DNA from: SAR202 cluster bacterium
GTDB lineage: Bacteria; Chloroflexota; Dehalococcoidia; Lucifugimonadales; GCA-2712585
Assembly (NCBI GenBank): GCA_016872285.1
Contig: VGZZ01000021.1
Location: 1 to 43,433 of the forward strand
Direction of reading: 5' to 3'
Length of the DNA: 43,433 bases
A program made the position numbers and the translations under genes. The notes beneath the pieces were generated by a model. The model searched no databases. It saw only the letters and a program-made list of their open reading frames with translations, and was not told where the DNA came from. Positions within the stretch are counted from its first letter, which is position 1. Each line of letters starts with the position of its first letter. Shown piece by piece: positions 1-8,956 of the stretch.

Positions 1-780
1 GAGATGTTGTTCCAGCCTGACCTGGTGCTCATGGAGCAGCTAGAGTCCCTTGAGCAGACCGAGCGAGAGGCGGCCGCGGGGACGTTGAAGGACGCCTCGA
101 GGAGCATTCGTGGTCTCAGGGTTGAGCATCTGGTAAAGACCGGAAAGGTTGTTGATGTCATCCTGAAAGAGGCTAAATCTCAGAACGGCGACACCCTGGT
201 AGCCATGTCTACCCATGGACGCCGTGGCATCCAGCACTGGCTCCTGGGCAGCGTCGCCGATAGGGTGGTGCGCAGCGGCATCGCCTCCGTCATGTTAGTG
301 CGCCCGTCCAAAAAGAAAAGTTCCGCAAGGACGACCCCGATCAAAAACGTCATTGTCGCCCTGGATGGCTCGGCGGTCTCGGAAGCAGCCCTGCCTGTGG
401 CTAGCCAGTTAGCCAAAAGCCTTAAGGCAAGACTTCAACTATTGCGAGTAATACCTGTCCATGATCTCGCCTACTCCGTCGAGTGGATACGCGTATATGA
501 GAAGGCCCGAGCGAGCATGGAAAGGGAAGTCACCGATTATCTGGAGGCCAAGAAGCGCACCCTTAGGGACTTGGACCCGAAGCGTATCAGCACAGTCAAG
601 CGCCTCGGCGACCCCTCTGAAGCAATATTAAACCTTGCAGGCAAAGCGGCCAGCCCCCTCATTGTCATGACTAGCCGTGGTCGGGGCGGCGCGAGCAGGA
701 CGCTTCTGGGCAGCGTGGCCGACCGCGTCATTAGCCATTCCGCAGCGCCAGTCCTGCTGGTCCGCTCCTCTGAACGTTAG
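1..780 (+). CDS. Universal stress protein, tandem UspA domains (5' partial)
   Basis: The reading frame is open to the first base of the window, so the start is cut off. Two UspA domains are visible. The first lacks its N-terminal beta strand but keeps the ATP-site signature (GRRG then LLGSVADRVV, ending in VMLVRP). The second is complete, from VIVALDGSAVSEAAL to GRGGASRTLLGSVADRV and VLLVRS. Tandem Usp proteins are cytosolic, usually bind ATP, and are linked to stress or dormancy; no catalytic role can be read here. The GxxG...GS signature suggests both halves are of the nucleotide-binding type. The ATG at position 4 falls inside the domain and is unlikely to be the real start. The gene converges on the ThDP enzyme downstream with a 9-base gap. 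Confidence 0.9.
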   Translation, partial: EMLFQPDLVLMEQLESLEQTEREAAAGTLKDASRSIRGLRVEHLVKTGKVVDVILKEAKSQNGDTLVAMSTHGRRGIQHWLLGSVADRVVRSGIASVMLVRPSKKKSSARTTPIKNVIVALDGSAVSEAALPVASQLAKSLKARLQLLRVIPVHDLAYSVEWIRVYEKARASMEREVTDYLEAKKRTLRDLDPKRISTVKRLGDPSEAILNLAGKAASPLIVMTSRGRGGASRTLLGSVADRVISHSAAPVLLVRSSER

Positions 781-789
781 CTTTAACAC

Positions 790-2463
790 TTACTTCCTGA
801 ACACATCCTCGGCGCGGGCCGGGTAGGGCAGCTCGTCGGGATCGATGGCGACTTCGATGACGCTGGGCCGCTGCAACGACATCGCCTTTTTAAACACAGC
901 GGGCAGATCCTTAACGTTGGACACGTAGAAGCCCGCCGCGCCGCAAAGCTCCGCCAGCTTGTCGAATCGCGGGTTGCCGATATCCGCCTCCATGTATCGC
1001 TCGCCGTAGAGGTGCTTCTGGTAGGCTTTCTCGGACCCCCACGAGTTGTTGTTCAGCACAAAGTTGACGGTAGGTATCTTCCATCGTACCGCCGTCTCCA
1101 GGTCGTGGGCGTTCATGAAGAAGCCGCCGTCGCCGCTGATGCTGATGACGGCGCGATGGGGCTGGGCCATCTTCACGCCCAGGGCGATGGGGAAGGCCGC
1201 GCCGATGCATCCCAGCTCCCCTGAGGTGAAAAGGCTCCGCGGCGATTCGAAAGCGATGCGGTCGTAGCCGTAGGCGGCCCCCGCGCCCGCGTCGAGGACG
1301 ATGGCCTCGTCGCCCTTCAGCAGCTTCCGCATGGCGTGATAGAAAAGCTGGGGCTTCATAGGGCTGGATATAACACCTTCTTGCTCCAACCGCGACAGCC
1401 GCTGGCGTCGCAGCCCCGCCACCTCTTGTCCCCACTCTTCCTTTTTGTATGTCTCCTTTGCCGACAGTCCGGCCAGCCATGCCTGCGCCACCGATTTAGC
1501 GTCGCCCCAGATACCCACCGTTATCGGGAATTGCCGCCCTAGCTCCTCTGGATTCAGTTCCACCTGAATGATTTTCGCGCCTTCTGGTATATAGCGATTG
1601 TTGTAAAAGGTAGTGAAGTGCCCCAGCCGCGTGCCGATGGCAATGACCAGGTCCGCGCGCTGGGCCGCCTCTCGCGCCTCCGCCGCGCCTGCCCGACCCA
1701 GCCCGCCGACGTAGCATGGATGGCTGTTCCTGACCGCGTCGTTTCGCTCATAGGAGGTCACGATGCCAGCATTGAGCACCGACGCCAGCTCCTCCACCTC
1801 CTCGCCTGCGCCGCTCCACATTACCCCCCACCCCGCGACGATGATGGGCCGCTGGGACCGCTTCATTAGCGCCAGGGCTTCGTCTATCAATGCGGGGTCG
1901 CCTTGAATACGCTGGGGCTTAGTGGCGATGGGCGGCGGCGGCGCGATGTCCAGGCCGCGCTCGTTCAGCAGGTCGCGGGGCAGGTCCACCAGCACCGGCC
2001 CTTTTCGTCCCGACGCGGCGATTCGGAAGGCGTGGCTGAGGATTTCCGGAATGCGATGGGCGTGGGTTACATGCATCACGGACTTGCACACAGGCGCGAA
2101 GATGGCCTTCTGGTCGAGTTCCTGGAATGAGTCTTTGTAAAGCTGGCTGGACATGGGCGCGCCGGCCAGCACTACCAGGGGCGCGTGGGTGAACTTGGCC
2201 GCCGCCACGGGGGTCAGGAGGTTGGTGACGCCGGGGCCGTTCTGGGCCATGCACACGCCAGCCTCACCGGTGGCCAGGGCTTGCCCCAGGGCCATGAACC
2301 CCGCCGCCTGCTCATGCCGCGCGCCGACAAACTTTATATCCTCGGCGCCCCACATAGCGTCCATAACTTCGATGAAGGACGAGCCGACGAGTCCGTAGAT
2401 ATACCGGACGCCGTGGGCGCGGAGAGTATCGACGACGGTCTGTCCGGCGGTGAGTTTTGCCAT
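790..2463 (-). CDS. Thiamine-diphosphate-dependent enzyme (acetolactate synthase / sulfoacetaldehyde acetyltransferase-like)
   Basis: A 557-aa protein with the full three-domain ThDP architecture: an N-terminal PYR domain with the cofactor-activating Glu51 in ARHEQAAG, a central domain around residues 190-320, and a C-terminal PP domain whose Mg-ThDP motif starts with GDG at about 444 and ends in NNN at about 471-473. The N-terminal stretches GLVGSSFIEVMDA and AQNGPGVTNLLTPVAAA recall Xsc and oxalyl-CoA decarboxylase/acetolactate synthase relatives. The substrate cannot be assigned, and no acetolactate synthase small subunit is nearby. The start is supported by an AAGGAG ribosome-binding site about 9 bases upstream. 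The enzyme is cytosolic. Confidence is high for the family and low for the reaction. Confidence 0.9.
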   Translation of the reverse strand: MAKLTAGQTVVDTLRAHGVRYIYGLVGSSFIEVMDAMWGAEDIKFVGARHEQAAGFMALGQALATGEAGVCMAQNGPGVTNLLTPVAAAKFTHAPLVVLAGAPMSSQLYKDSFQELDQKAIFAPVCKSVMHVTHAHRIPEILSHAFRIAASGRKGPVLVDLPRDLLNERGLDIAPPPPIATKPQRIQGDPALIDEALALMKRSQRPIIVAGWGVMWSGAGEEVEELASVLNAGIVTSYERNDAVRNSHPCYVGGLGRAGAAEAREAAQRADLVIAIGTRLGHFTTFYNNRYIPEGAKIIQVELNPEELGRQFPITVGIWGDAKSVAQAWLAGLSAKETYKKEEWGQEVAGLRRQRLSRLEQEGVISSPMKPQLFYHAMRKLLKGDEAIVLDAGAGAAYGYDRIAFESPRSLFTSGELGCIGAAFPIALGVKMAQPHRAVISISGDGGFFMNAHDLETAVRWKIPTVNFVLNNNSWGSEKAYQKHLYGERYMEADIGNPRFDKLAELCGAAGFYVSNVKDLPAVFKKAMSLQRPSVIEVAIDPDELPYPARAEDVFRK

Positions 2464-2613
2464 GGGTGTGGACGCTCCTTGGAGTGGGGTTCGCCGCGCT
2501 TAGTATGCCACAGCCGCATCGACTATGAGGGGCTGCATTCTGCTATCCACCAGCCTTGCCTTATATGCTCTCGAATGTTAGGATTCGCTAACATTGCTGC
2601 CGAGGAGATAGTA

Positions 2614-3063
2614 ATGCCTGTCGATGTTACTGTAGAGACCGTTATCAACAAGCCCCGCGAGCATGTGGCCGGCTTTGTCATGGACCCGTCCAACGACATG
2701 AAGTGGATCAACGCGCTGAAATCGGTGCGGCTGCTGACACCGCCGCCTGTGGGCACGGGGGCCAGGGTGGAACGCATCGCCGCCTTTATGGGACGGAAAG
2801 TCGAGTATGTGCTGGAGATCACTGACTATCGACTAGGCCAGCTTCTGGATATGAAGTCGGTCAAAGGCCCCTTCCCCATGCGCGTCATGTATCAGTTTGA
2901 GGACAAGGAATCGGGCACGCTGGTGCGGGTCAAGGCCCACGGCGAGGCCGGCGGCTTCTACAAGTTCGCCTCGCCTATGCTGGCTCAGTCCGTCAAGCGT
3001 TACATGGCTCAAGACCTGGAGAAACTGAAACAAGTCCTGGAAAGCAACGCCAGCCAAAGCTGA
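2614..3063 (+). CDS. SRPBCC-family protein (polyketide cyclase/dehydrase-like)
   Basis: 149 aa starting MPVDVTVETVINKPREHVAGF, the usual opening strand and helix of the START/SRPBCC lipid-binding fold. The middle has alternating strands (VGTGARVERIAAFMGRKVEYV), and a long C-terminal helix includes LAQSVKRYMAQDLEKLKQVL. The open frame runs upstream to 2185, but that part is antisense to the ThDP gene and has shadow-frame composition. I chose the ATG at 2614 because GAGGAG lies 6 bases upstream and the domain begins there. Such proteins bind hydrophobic ligands or act in co-regulation or detoxification; the ligand is unknown. The TfoX-N gene follows after 18 bases, so the two probably share a transcript. 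Confidence 0.85.
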   Translation: MPVDVTVETVINKPREHVAGFVMDPSNDMKWINALKSVRLLTPPPVGTGARVERIAAFMGRKVEYVLEITDYRLGQLLDMKSVKGPFPMRVMYQFEDKESGTLVRVKAHGEAGGFYKFASPMLAQSVKRYMAQDLEKLKQVLESNASQS

Positions 3064-3081
3064 TAAAAGGAGTCGGTTTCC

Positions 3082-3462
3082 ATGCCCATGCCAAGACCCA
3101 GCGACAAGGCCAAGGCGTATTTCGAGTCGGTGCTGCCCGAGGACCCGCGAGTTTCCACCCGGCCCATGTTCGGCCAGGTGGCGGCCTTCGTCAATGGCAA
3201 CATGTTCATGGGCCTCTTCGGCGATGACCTCTTCGTCCGCCTTTCTGATGCCGACCAGTCGGCGCTGATGAGGGAGAAGGGCGCGTCGCCCTTCACGCCC
3301 ATGGAGGGCCGGCCGATGAAGGGTTACGTGGTAGTACCTTCTAGCTGGCTCGGGCAGGCAGGGAAGGTTAAGCCGTGGGTGGAGCGTTCGTTGGCCTTCA
3401 CGGCGTCGATGCCGCCGAAGGAGAAGAAGGCGAAGAAAGGGAAGAAGCAGCCTAAAAAATAA
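3082..3462 (+). CDS. TfoX N-terminal domain protein
   Basis: 126 aa. The core from residue 9 to about 105 matches the TfoX-N domain: FESVLPEDPRVSTRPMFGQVAAFVNGN, then GLFGDDLFVRLSD and a C-terminal PSSWLGQAGKVKPWVERSL. There is no TfoX C-terminal domain, so this is the short single-domain form common outside Gammaproteobacteria; a competence role should not be assumed. The tail is an extremely basic Lys-rich extension (KEKKAKKGKKQPKK) that could contact nucleic acid. An AAAGGAG site precedes the ATG. Its stop codon lies within the A-tract of a hairpin shared with the convergent gene. Confidence 0.85.
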   Translation: MPMPRPSDKAKAYFESVLPEDPRVSTRPMFGQVAAFVNGNMFMGLFGDDLFVRLSDADQSALMREKGASPFTPMEGRPMKGYVVVPSSWLGQAGKVKPWVERSLAFTASMPPKEKKAKKGKKQPKK

Positions 3463-3487
3463 AGAGCGGCGGCACAGCCGCCGCTCT
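3452..3487 (-). terminator. Intrinsic terminator for the leftward 109-aa gene
   Basis: A perfect 11-bp stem (3463-3473 with 3477-3487) has a 3-base loop. Read on the minus strand it is followed by a T-rich run (complement of 3452-3462), as a rho-independent terminator should be. On the plus strand the run after the stem is not T-rich, so termination of the TfoX-N transcript would be weaker. Confidence 0.8.
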
Positions 3488-3508
3488 GAGTGATTCGCGA
3501 AGCTAGAC

Positions 3509-3838
3509 CTAAAGGAAGTTCCGCGCCTTTAGCTTTTCCTCGGTGGCCAGCTCATAGAATTCGATGGTGTACTCGTCCATGCACTCGGCCATCTTGGCGT
3601 GGTTGGTGCGGACGGCCTCGGGGACGCCGCCCTGCTTAATGGGCTCGATGCGCTCCTGCTTCCATTCGGCATAGACGGTGTTCGCCTCGCCCGGCAGCCC
3701 CGCACCGCCGATGTACACTACCGCCTTGTCGCGGCCCTGGGGCATCGACTCGTAAGCGCGGCAGATTCGCGTAAGATACCCGGCCACCTCCCAGGCTTTG
3801 CCCGGCTTGCACTTAACTTTGCGCCTGATGAGATACAT
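3509..3838 (-). CDS. Hypothetical protein, possibly dimeric alpha-beta barrel
   Basis: 109 aa, no signal peptide or membrane segment. It begins MYLIRRKVKCKPGKAWEVAGYL, then AVVYIGGAGLPGEANTVYAEW, then a helix with AVRTNHAKMAECMDEYTIEFYEL. The order strand-helix-strand-strand-helix-strand, and the opening with residues typical of ABM/NIPSNAP-like proteins, suggest a ferredoxin-like dimeric barrel, but no motif fixes a family. It stands alone on the minus strand and ends at its own strong terminator. Its upstream region (3839-4118, shared with the divergent secreted protein) shows no convincing promoter hexamers. Confidence 0.7.
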   Translation of the reverse strand: MYLIRRKVKCKPGKAWEVAGYLTRICRAYESMPQGRDKAVVYIGGAGLPGEANTVYAEWKQERIEPIKQGGVPEAVRTNHAKMAECMDEYTIEFYELATEEKLKARNFL

Positions 3839-4118
3839 AGGCGTGACTCCTTAGATGAAAGTGGGAGGGATTATAGAGATGAGGGACTAGGAGGGCAAAC
3901 GGCTCAATCTCACGGAGCAAAGCAGCGATTAGTCCTAAAGAGGGTGGGATTACTGCATGTGGACGCTATCATCGAACACTAGTCAGGACGGCACCCCCAT
4001 TTCTGACGGTGGAACAGTTTGTCGGCTTACTGCACACTGCTCCGGAGGTTTCCTTTCGAAGTTGCTCAAATGAGGGGCAGTGTTGCGGGGGAATTAACAT
4101 TCAATGAGGAGATAAGAG

Positions 4119-4580
4119 ATGGCGCGGAAACTTCTGGTAGCACTGGCGGCTGCTGCTTTGTTTGCGTTCGCGGCGGTGGGCGTGGCGAGCGCCCAGCCCC
4201 CGACAACCACCACGACCCATAGTCCCTTCTCGGAGACATTTGTCGATGAGGTATGCAATGGCGAGTTCGCGGAAATAACGCTTGAAGGGAAGATTGTCTT
4301 CCATGAGACCGTGTTTGATGATGGGCGTTACCACCTCACTGGCACCATTGTCGCCGACTTTACCTGGACGCAGAGCGGCGTTACTTACACCGGCCATGTC
4401 ACCCAGTGGTTCGGCGAGAATTCTAACAAGAAGAACTTCAACGGCACCTTCACTGTTAACGGCCAGGGCAAAGGCAGTGACGGCTCCAAGGTCTCGGTCA
4501 AGGGCGTCGCCCACTTCACTGTCAACGCGAACGGAGAAGTTACAGCGGCGTTTGAGAGGTTCTCCATCGAGTGCAGGTAG
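4119..4580 (+). CDS. Small secreted protein of unknown function
   Basis: 153 aa with a clear Sec signal peptide: basic MARK, a hydrophobic alanine-rich core and a cleavage site near ASA/QPP at about residue 25. The mature part starts with a Thr-rich linker, then a beta-rich domain with two cysteines at its ends (DEVCNGEF and FSIECR), which could form one disulfide. Repeated short strand patterns (HLTGTIVADFTW, YTGHVTQWFGEN, FNGTFTVNGQGKG) suggest a beta-barrel or sandwich fold. No known family is recognised. A GAGGAG site precedes the ATG. It is a single-gene unit ending in a GC-rich hairpin. Confidence 0.8.
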   Translation: MARKLLVALAAAALFAFAAVGVASAQPPTTTTTHSPFSETFVDEVCNGEFAEITLEGKIVFHETVFDDGRYHLTGTIVADFTWTQSGVTYTGHVTQWFGENSNKKNFNGTFTVNGQGKGSDGSKVSVKGVAHFTVNANGEVTAAFERFSIECR

Positions 4581-4598
4581 GAATACCGCGCTGTAATT

Positions 4599-4637
4599 AG
4601 AGGGGGGGCGGAGGTCTTTATCTCCGCCCCCCCCTCT
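4599..4637. terminator. GC-block hairpin between convergent genes
   Basis: An arm with seven consecutive G (4602-4608) pairs with a run of eight C (4627-4634), extended by AGAG/CTCT outside and CGGAG/CTCCG inside around a T-rich loop. It lies between the secreted-protein gene and the end of the leftward NHL gene, so it can serve both strands. Only weak T-runs follow. Confidence 0.7.
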
Positions 4638-4662
4638 TGCTGGTTAGCCGCCATGCGAACGG

Positions 4663-5670
4663 TTACAGATTAAACTGCGGGTCTGAGTAGCCGTCCTCTT
4701 TCTGGTAGAACTGGATGCGCCCGCTGATGGACTCAATGACCAGCAGCCTGTTCTGCCCGTCCACCAGCACCGCCGAGGGCCGCCGGAAGCCCCACTCCAC
4801 CGACGTGTCCGCCCTTCTCCTGGCCTTGGCTATATCAGGGTTGGCGTCGATGAACGCCTTCCCGGACTTGGACAGCTCTCGCGCGTCGCCATAAAGCGAC
4901 ATGATGAACTCGCCGTCCTTGGCGTAGATGTTGACGCGGTTGTTGCCCCAGTCGGCCACGTACACGTCGCCGTCTTTGTCAGTGGCGACACTGGTGGGCC
5001 GCTGTAACTGTCCGGGCCCAGTCCCCGGGTGGCCGAAATGCATAATAAACGTGCCGTCGGGCGAGAGCTTCTGCACCCGGTCATTACCCCAATCCGCCAC
5101 AAAAATGTTGCCATCGTCGTCGATATGGAGGCCGTAAGGCATGTTCAGCTCGCCGGGGCCACCGCCATATCGGCCCCACTGACCCAGAGGCTTCCCGTCC
5201 TTGGAGAACTTCTGCACCCGATGGTTGCCGCTCTCAGAGACGTACAGGTTGCCGTCCCTATGGAAACGCATCCCCACAGGCCCGGCTAGTTGTCCTGGGC
5301 CTTCGCCCGCTGTACCCCACTTGCCCACGAACTGGCCCTCAGTAGTAAAAACCGATATGCGGTTTAGGTACTCGTCCGCCACATACACGCTCCCTTGGGC
5401 ATCTAAGGCAATGGAAGAAGGCCATAAAAACTCGCCGTCGCCCGTGCCCGGCGAGCCAGCATCGAAGATGCGGGTGTCGTCAATCAGATCCCACTTGGTC
5501 CATCTCTGGGGTGGGCCGAAGGGGCCGCCGGGGTCGTAGGAGCGGCTAGCGACGTAAATCGTGTCCTTCTCCCCCAGGGCCATGTCCGTGGGCGCTGACC
5601 AGGCGAAAAGCGTGCCGACGCAGTGGCTGAAGCTGTACGTTCTGCCTTTGGAGGTCTGTAGCAACGCCAT
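4663..5670 (-). CDS. NHL-repeat beta-propeller protein
   Basis: 335 aa made largely of NHL repeats. The clearest blades are at residues 77-120, 125-167, 172-213 and 219-258, each with the pattern GxGPGQL...P.G/S...D..GN.YVAD.GN.RVQ, plus degenerate blades at both ends; this suggests a six-bladed propeller. No signal peptide is visible, which is odd because many NHL proteins are extracellular. Known NHL domains mediate protein or ligand binding, and some are lyases; no catalytic residues are evident. It starts 10 bases after the stop of the DUF1800 gene, so the two form one operon. Confidence 0.88.
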   Translation of the reverse strand: MALLQTSKGRTYSFSHCVGTLFAWSAPTDMALGEKDTIYVASRSYDPGGPFGPPQRWTKWDLIDDTRIFDAGSPGTGDGEFLWPSSIALDAQGSVYVADEYLNRISVFTTEGQFVGKWGTAGEGPGQLAGPVGMRFHRDGNLYVSESGNHRVQKFSKDGKPLGQWGRYGGGPGELNMPYGLHIDDDGNIFVADWGNDRVQKLSPDGTFIMHFGHPGTGPGQLQRPTSVATDKDGDVYVADWGNNRVNIYAKDGEFIMSLYGDARELSKSGKAFIDANPDIAKARRRADTSVEWGFRRPSAVLVDGQNRLLVIESISGRIQFYQKEDGYSDPQFNL

Positions 5671-5680
5671 GATGTACCTC

Positions 5681-7072
5681 CTAACAGAACTGGAACTCGC
5701 GAGTGGCCGCTATCAGGCCCAACAACTCTGCCACGCCCTTTTCTTCCCGTATGCGCCTGTTACCCTCAACATGCTGTACTAGCTCTTTTTTAGTGCCTGG
5801 TTCTACCAGCAAATTACCTAGGTATTGAAGGCATCTATCCACTAGCGCGTCAGGCGTAAGGCTGGGCTCGCTGGCCAGGCGCTGAACAATCGATTGCACA
5901 CCTGGCATCGAGGCATCGCTGAGGCGGTCCACCATAAAATTGACCCGGCGCACCAGGGAACCGGTGTCGATCCATTCGCTGCCGGTGTGCCACCCTTCGA
6001 CACTCGGCGGGTCTAGTAAGGCCTGGCCCTGAAAACCCGTCTCCATGGCCAGGGACATGACGCCGGTCTTCGGCTTCTTGTAGTCGCCCACCAGCCGTAT
6101 GGTGCCGACCACCACCTCGGCGGGGCTTTTCACCTTGCCGAACCACACCTTTTCAGTTTTGAAGAAGTCCGAGTTGAATATAAACCGCAGTGTTGCCGTT
6201 AAGTCGTAGTCTGATCTCACCAGCACATCGGCGATGGCCTGGACGGCCTCGGGATCACGCGGCGGCTCTTCTTTCCAGGATGGCACCTGAACTTCATCGG
6301 CCACGAAGAAGTTGTACAGGTGGCGGGCGATAAACTGGGCGGTGGCGGGCTGGCGGACTATGATGTCGATAATATCCTCGCCGTTGAAGCGCCCTTTGTG
6401 GCCCAGGAACGCCTTCTCGCTGTCGTCATGGTCCTGGGGCACGTACTCGAAGTCCCACAGGAACCTGCCAAAAGGCGTCCTCGGCAGCTTGGGCTTTACG
6501 GTCCAGCCGGTGAAGGCGCGCGCCGCCACTTTCACGTCGTCCTCGGTATAGTTGCCCTGGCCCATGGAGAACAGCTCCAACAACTCGCGGCCCCAGTTTT
6601 CGTTAGGCGCGTGCTTGTGGTTCTGGTTGTTATCCAGCCAATAAATCATCGCCGGGTCTTTGGACAACGCTACCAGCAAGTCGCGATAGTTCCCGCGCCC
6701 CATACGCCTAAACGTATCCATCTGCCGCAGCATCTCGTTGGCGTTGTCGACTTTGGAATCGCCCGTAGCAAAGACCATGTGCCAGAACAGCGCCATCTTG
6801 CTTTCCAGGGGCCGCTGCGAGGCCAGCAGCTGGTACATAAGTCCCATCTGGGCCTGGGCGCCGTTGCGAGGCACCTCGGTCATAGGGTGGTAGCGGTACT
6901 GGAGGAAGGCGTCGACAGCGGGAACGCTGTGGGCGTCGGGGTCCAAAAGCTCCTCCACCGCGGCCTCGTAGCCCTTGGCGGCTCTGGCTTCCAGCTCTTC
7001 GTACGGCGCGCCAAAGCCAGCGCGTCGCATCAGGTGGGCCATCAGGGCTGTGTCGGTGGTCATACGAGTCAC
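5681..7072 (-). CDS. DUF1800 family protein
   Basis: 463 aa matching the DUF1800 pattern: HLMRRAGFGAPYEELEARA near the N-terminus, FWHMVFATGDSKV, the strongly conserved APNENWGRELLELFSMG with following YTEDDVKVAARAFTGW, then FIARHLYNFFV and a C-terminal REFQFC. The family is of unknown function and is usually paired with DUF1501. Here the partner is the NHL propeller gene just downstream, and no DUF1501 gene is present. No signal peptide is visible. Two possible Met starts lie three codons apart (7072 and 7063). Confidence 0.9.
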   Translation of the reverse strand: MTRMTTDTALMAHLMRRAGFGAPYEELEARAAKGYEAAVEELLDPDAHSVPAVDAFLQYRYHPMTEVPRNGAQAQMGLMYQLLASQRPLESKMALFWHMVFATGDSKVDNANEMLRQMDTFRRMGRGNYRDLLVALSKDPAMIYWLDNNQNHKHAPNENWGRELLELFSMGQGNYTEDDVKVAARAFTGWTVKPKLPRTPFGRFLWDFEYVPQDHDDSEKAFLGHKGRFNGEDIIDIIVRQPATAQFIARHLYNFFVADEVQVPSWKEEPPRDPEAVQAIADVLVRSDYDLTATLRFIFNSDFFKTEKVWFGKVKSPAEVVVGTIRLVGDYKKPKTGVMSLAMETGFQGQALLDPPSVEGWHTGSEWIDTGSLVRRVNFMVDRLSDASMPGVQSIVQRLASEPSLTPDALVDRCLQYLGNLLVEPGTKKELVQHVEGNRRIREEKGVAELLGLIAATREFQFC

Positions 7073-7157
7073 CTAGAGAGGACGAGATAGGAGACAGTTG
7101 GTAGCAACCTAGCACTGCGACCTGGGGGTGTCAACTCGTGCGGCAACCGTCCCATCC

Positions 7158-7187
7158 TTGACCCCCTCCTTCCCCCACCCCTACAAT
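7158..7187 (+). promoter_or_regulatory. Sigma70-type promoter for the 7220 ThDP gene
   Basis: TTGACC at 7158-7163 and TACAAT at 7182-7187 are separated by 18 bases. The expected transcription start is about 7194, leaving a leader of about 26 bases that contains a GGAG site before the ATG at 7220. Confidence 0.6.
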
Positions 7188-7219
7188 CGCCGCATCATAC
7201 ATACCATCGGAGACCAACT

Positions 7220-8956
7220 ATGCCCCGAATGACCGGCAAACGCGCCCTGGTGGAGATGCTTCGAGCTGAAGGCGTCAAGTACGTCTTCGGCAACCCGGGC
7301 ACCACCGAGCTTCCCTTCATCGACGCCATTCAGGACGCCAAGGACATCAAGTACATCAACACGCTGTTTGAGGGCGTGGGAGCAGGTATGGCCGATGGAT
7401 TGGCCCGCGTCACCCAGAAACCGTCCTATATGAGCTTTCACATATCCGTTGGCGTGACCAACAGCATCGCCGTCATGTACAACTCGTGGCGAGGCGGCAC
7501 GCCCATGGTCATTACTGCCGGCCAGGCCTCCGCTCAGCTCCTCAACCACAGCCCCACGTTGTGGTCCAACATGGTCAACGTCATGAAGGAGTACACCAAG
7601 TGGGCGGGCGAGGTAACGACGCCCCAGGACGTGGCGCCGATTATTCGACGCGCCTTCAAAGTCGCCAGCACGCCGCCGACGGGGCCTGTCTTCGTCGATT
7701 TTGCCTGGGAGTCGCTGAACGGCGAGGCCGACGTGGACATCAACCCGTCGATAGGCGGCTACTATCGCGTGCGCCCTGACAAGGACGCCCTCCAGGCTGC
7801 CGCGCGAAAGCTGGCTGGGGCCAAGAAGCCCCTCATGCTCATCGGCGACCGCGTGTCGCAATCGCCCGGCGCGCCCTATGAGGTCGCGAAAATCGCTGCC
7901 CGTCTAGGCGCGCCCATCTTCGCCACCAGCTTCTCGGAGGTCCACGTCCCCGCCTCCGACCCCCACTACCTGGGCGCCTTCGACACCTCCTGGCTGCCGC
8001 TGTCGCTAAAGCGCCGCTTCGACGAGGCCGATGCCATCCTCGCCATCGGCACCGACGTGCTTATTACCACCATGATCACCCCCGAGCCGCCCTTCAGCGG
8101 CAAGCCTAAAATCATCCACCTGGACTGCGACGACTGGGCTATCCAGCGCTCCTATCCCGTGGCTGGCGCCGTCCTGGGCGATATCAAGACGTCGCTGGAG
8201 GAACTGGGCCTGGCCCTCGATGACATCATGACCGGCGCGGCTAAGTCGGCGGCTGGCGAGCGGAACAAGGCCGTGGCCGAGGAGAAGCGCCGCCGCAAGG
8301 AGGCCTTCCAGGCACGAGTCAAGGCTAGCTGGAACAACCGCCCCATGTCGCCGGAGCGGTGGGCCCACGAGATGAGCAAGGTTATCGCCCCCGACGTCCT
8401 GGTCTGCGACGACTCGATTACCAACCGCGGCCCCCTGCTCCAGGCCGTCGATTTCGACAAGCCGGGCACCCTGGTGGGTGGCCGGGGCGGCAGCCTTGGC
8501 TTCGGCATGGGCGCCACCATGGGGATGAAGCTGGCGGCGCCGGACAAGGCCGTCCTGGGCGTCATCGGCGACGGCACCGCCATGTTCGCCATTCAGGCCC
8601 TATGGACCGGCGTGGAGTACAACATCCCCGTCACCTGGGTCTTCTGCAACAACCGGAGCTATAAGGTGCTGCGCGAGAACATGGTCAAGTATCTTGTAGG
8701 CACCGAGCGACAGAGCGAGTTCATCGGCATGAACTTTTACGAGAACCCGCTGGACTTTGTGAAGCTGGGCAACGCCTTTGGGGTGGAGGGGATACGGGTG
8801 GAGGACCCGGAGAAGCTGGCGCCGGCGGTCCGCAAGGCCCTGGACAGCGGCAAGCCCTACGTGGTGGACGCCATCATTGACGACAAGTTTGACGAGCGCA
8901 AGTACGCCGAGGACTGGGGCCAGTGGTGGGTGGGGAGGAGTAAAGCGGGGGGTTAG
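7220..8956 (+). CDS. Thiamine-diphosphate-dependent enzyme (benzoylformate decarboxylase-like)
   Basis: 578 aa. The N-terminus YVFGNPGTTELPFIDAI closely recalls benzoylformate decarboxylase (FGNPGxTELP). The activating glutamate is Glu51 in LFEGVGAGMADG, and the Mg-ThDP motif runs from GDG at about 450 to NN at about 478. The catalytic His normally next to the Glu is replaced by Phe, and TAGQASAQLLNHSP takes the place of the usual substrate loop, so benzoylformate itself should not be assumed. It could be a 2-oxoacid decarboxylase or carboligase. It is a separate unit from the other ThDP enzyme (790-2463) and too different from it to be a recent duplicate. A promoter with good hexamers precedes it. 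Confidence 0.9.
   Translation: MPRMTGKRALVEMLRAEGVKYVFGNPGTTELPFIDAIQDAKDIKYINTLFEGVGAGMADGLARVTQKPSYMSFHISVGVTNSIAVMYNSWRGGTPMVITAGQASAQLLNHSPTLWSNMVNVMKEYTKWAGEVTTPQDVAPIIRRAFKVASTPPTGPVFVDFAWESLNGEADVDINPSIGGYYRVRPDKDALQAAARKLAGAKKPLMLIGDRVSQSPGAPYEVAKIAARLGAPIFATSFSEVHVPASDPHYLGAFDTSWLPLSLKRRFDEADAILAIGTDVLITTMITPEPPFSGKPKIIHLDCDDWAIQRSYPVAGAVLGDIKTSLEELGLALDDIMTGAAKSAAGERNKAVAEEKRRRKEAFQARVKASWNNRPMSPERWAHEMSKVIAPDVLVCDDSITNRGPLLQAVDFDKPGTLVGGRGGSLGFGMGATMGMKLAAPDKAVLGVIGDGTAMFAIQALWTGVEYNIPVTWVFCNNRSYKVLRENMVKYLVGTERQSEFIGMNFYENPLDFVKLGNAFGVEGIRVEDPEKLAPAVRKALDSGKPYVVDAIIDDKFDERKYAEDWGQWWVGRSKAGG

Noticed and set aside
2185-2613. N-terminal extension of the SRPBCC frame
   Set aside because: It overlaps the ThDP gene antisense, has shadow composition, and a good ribosome site plus the domain start are at 2614.
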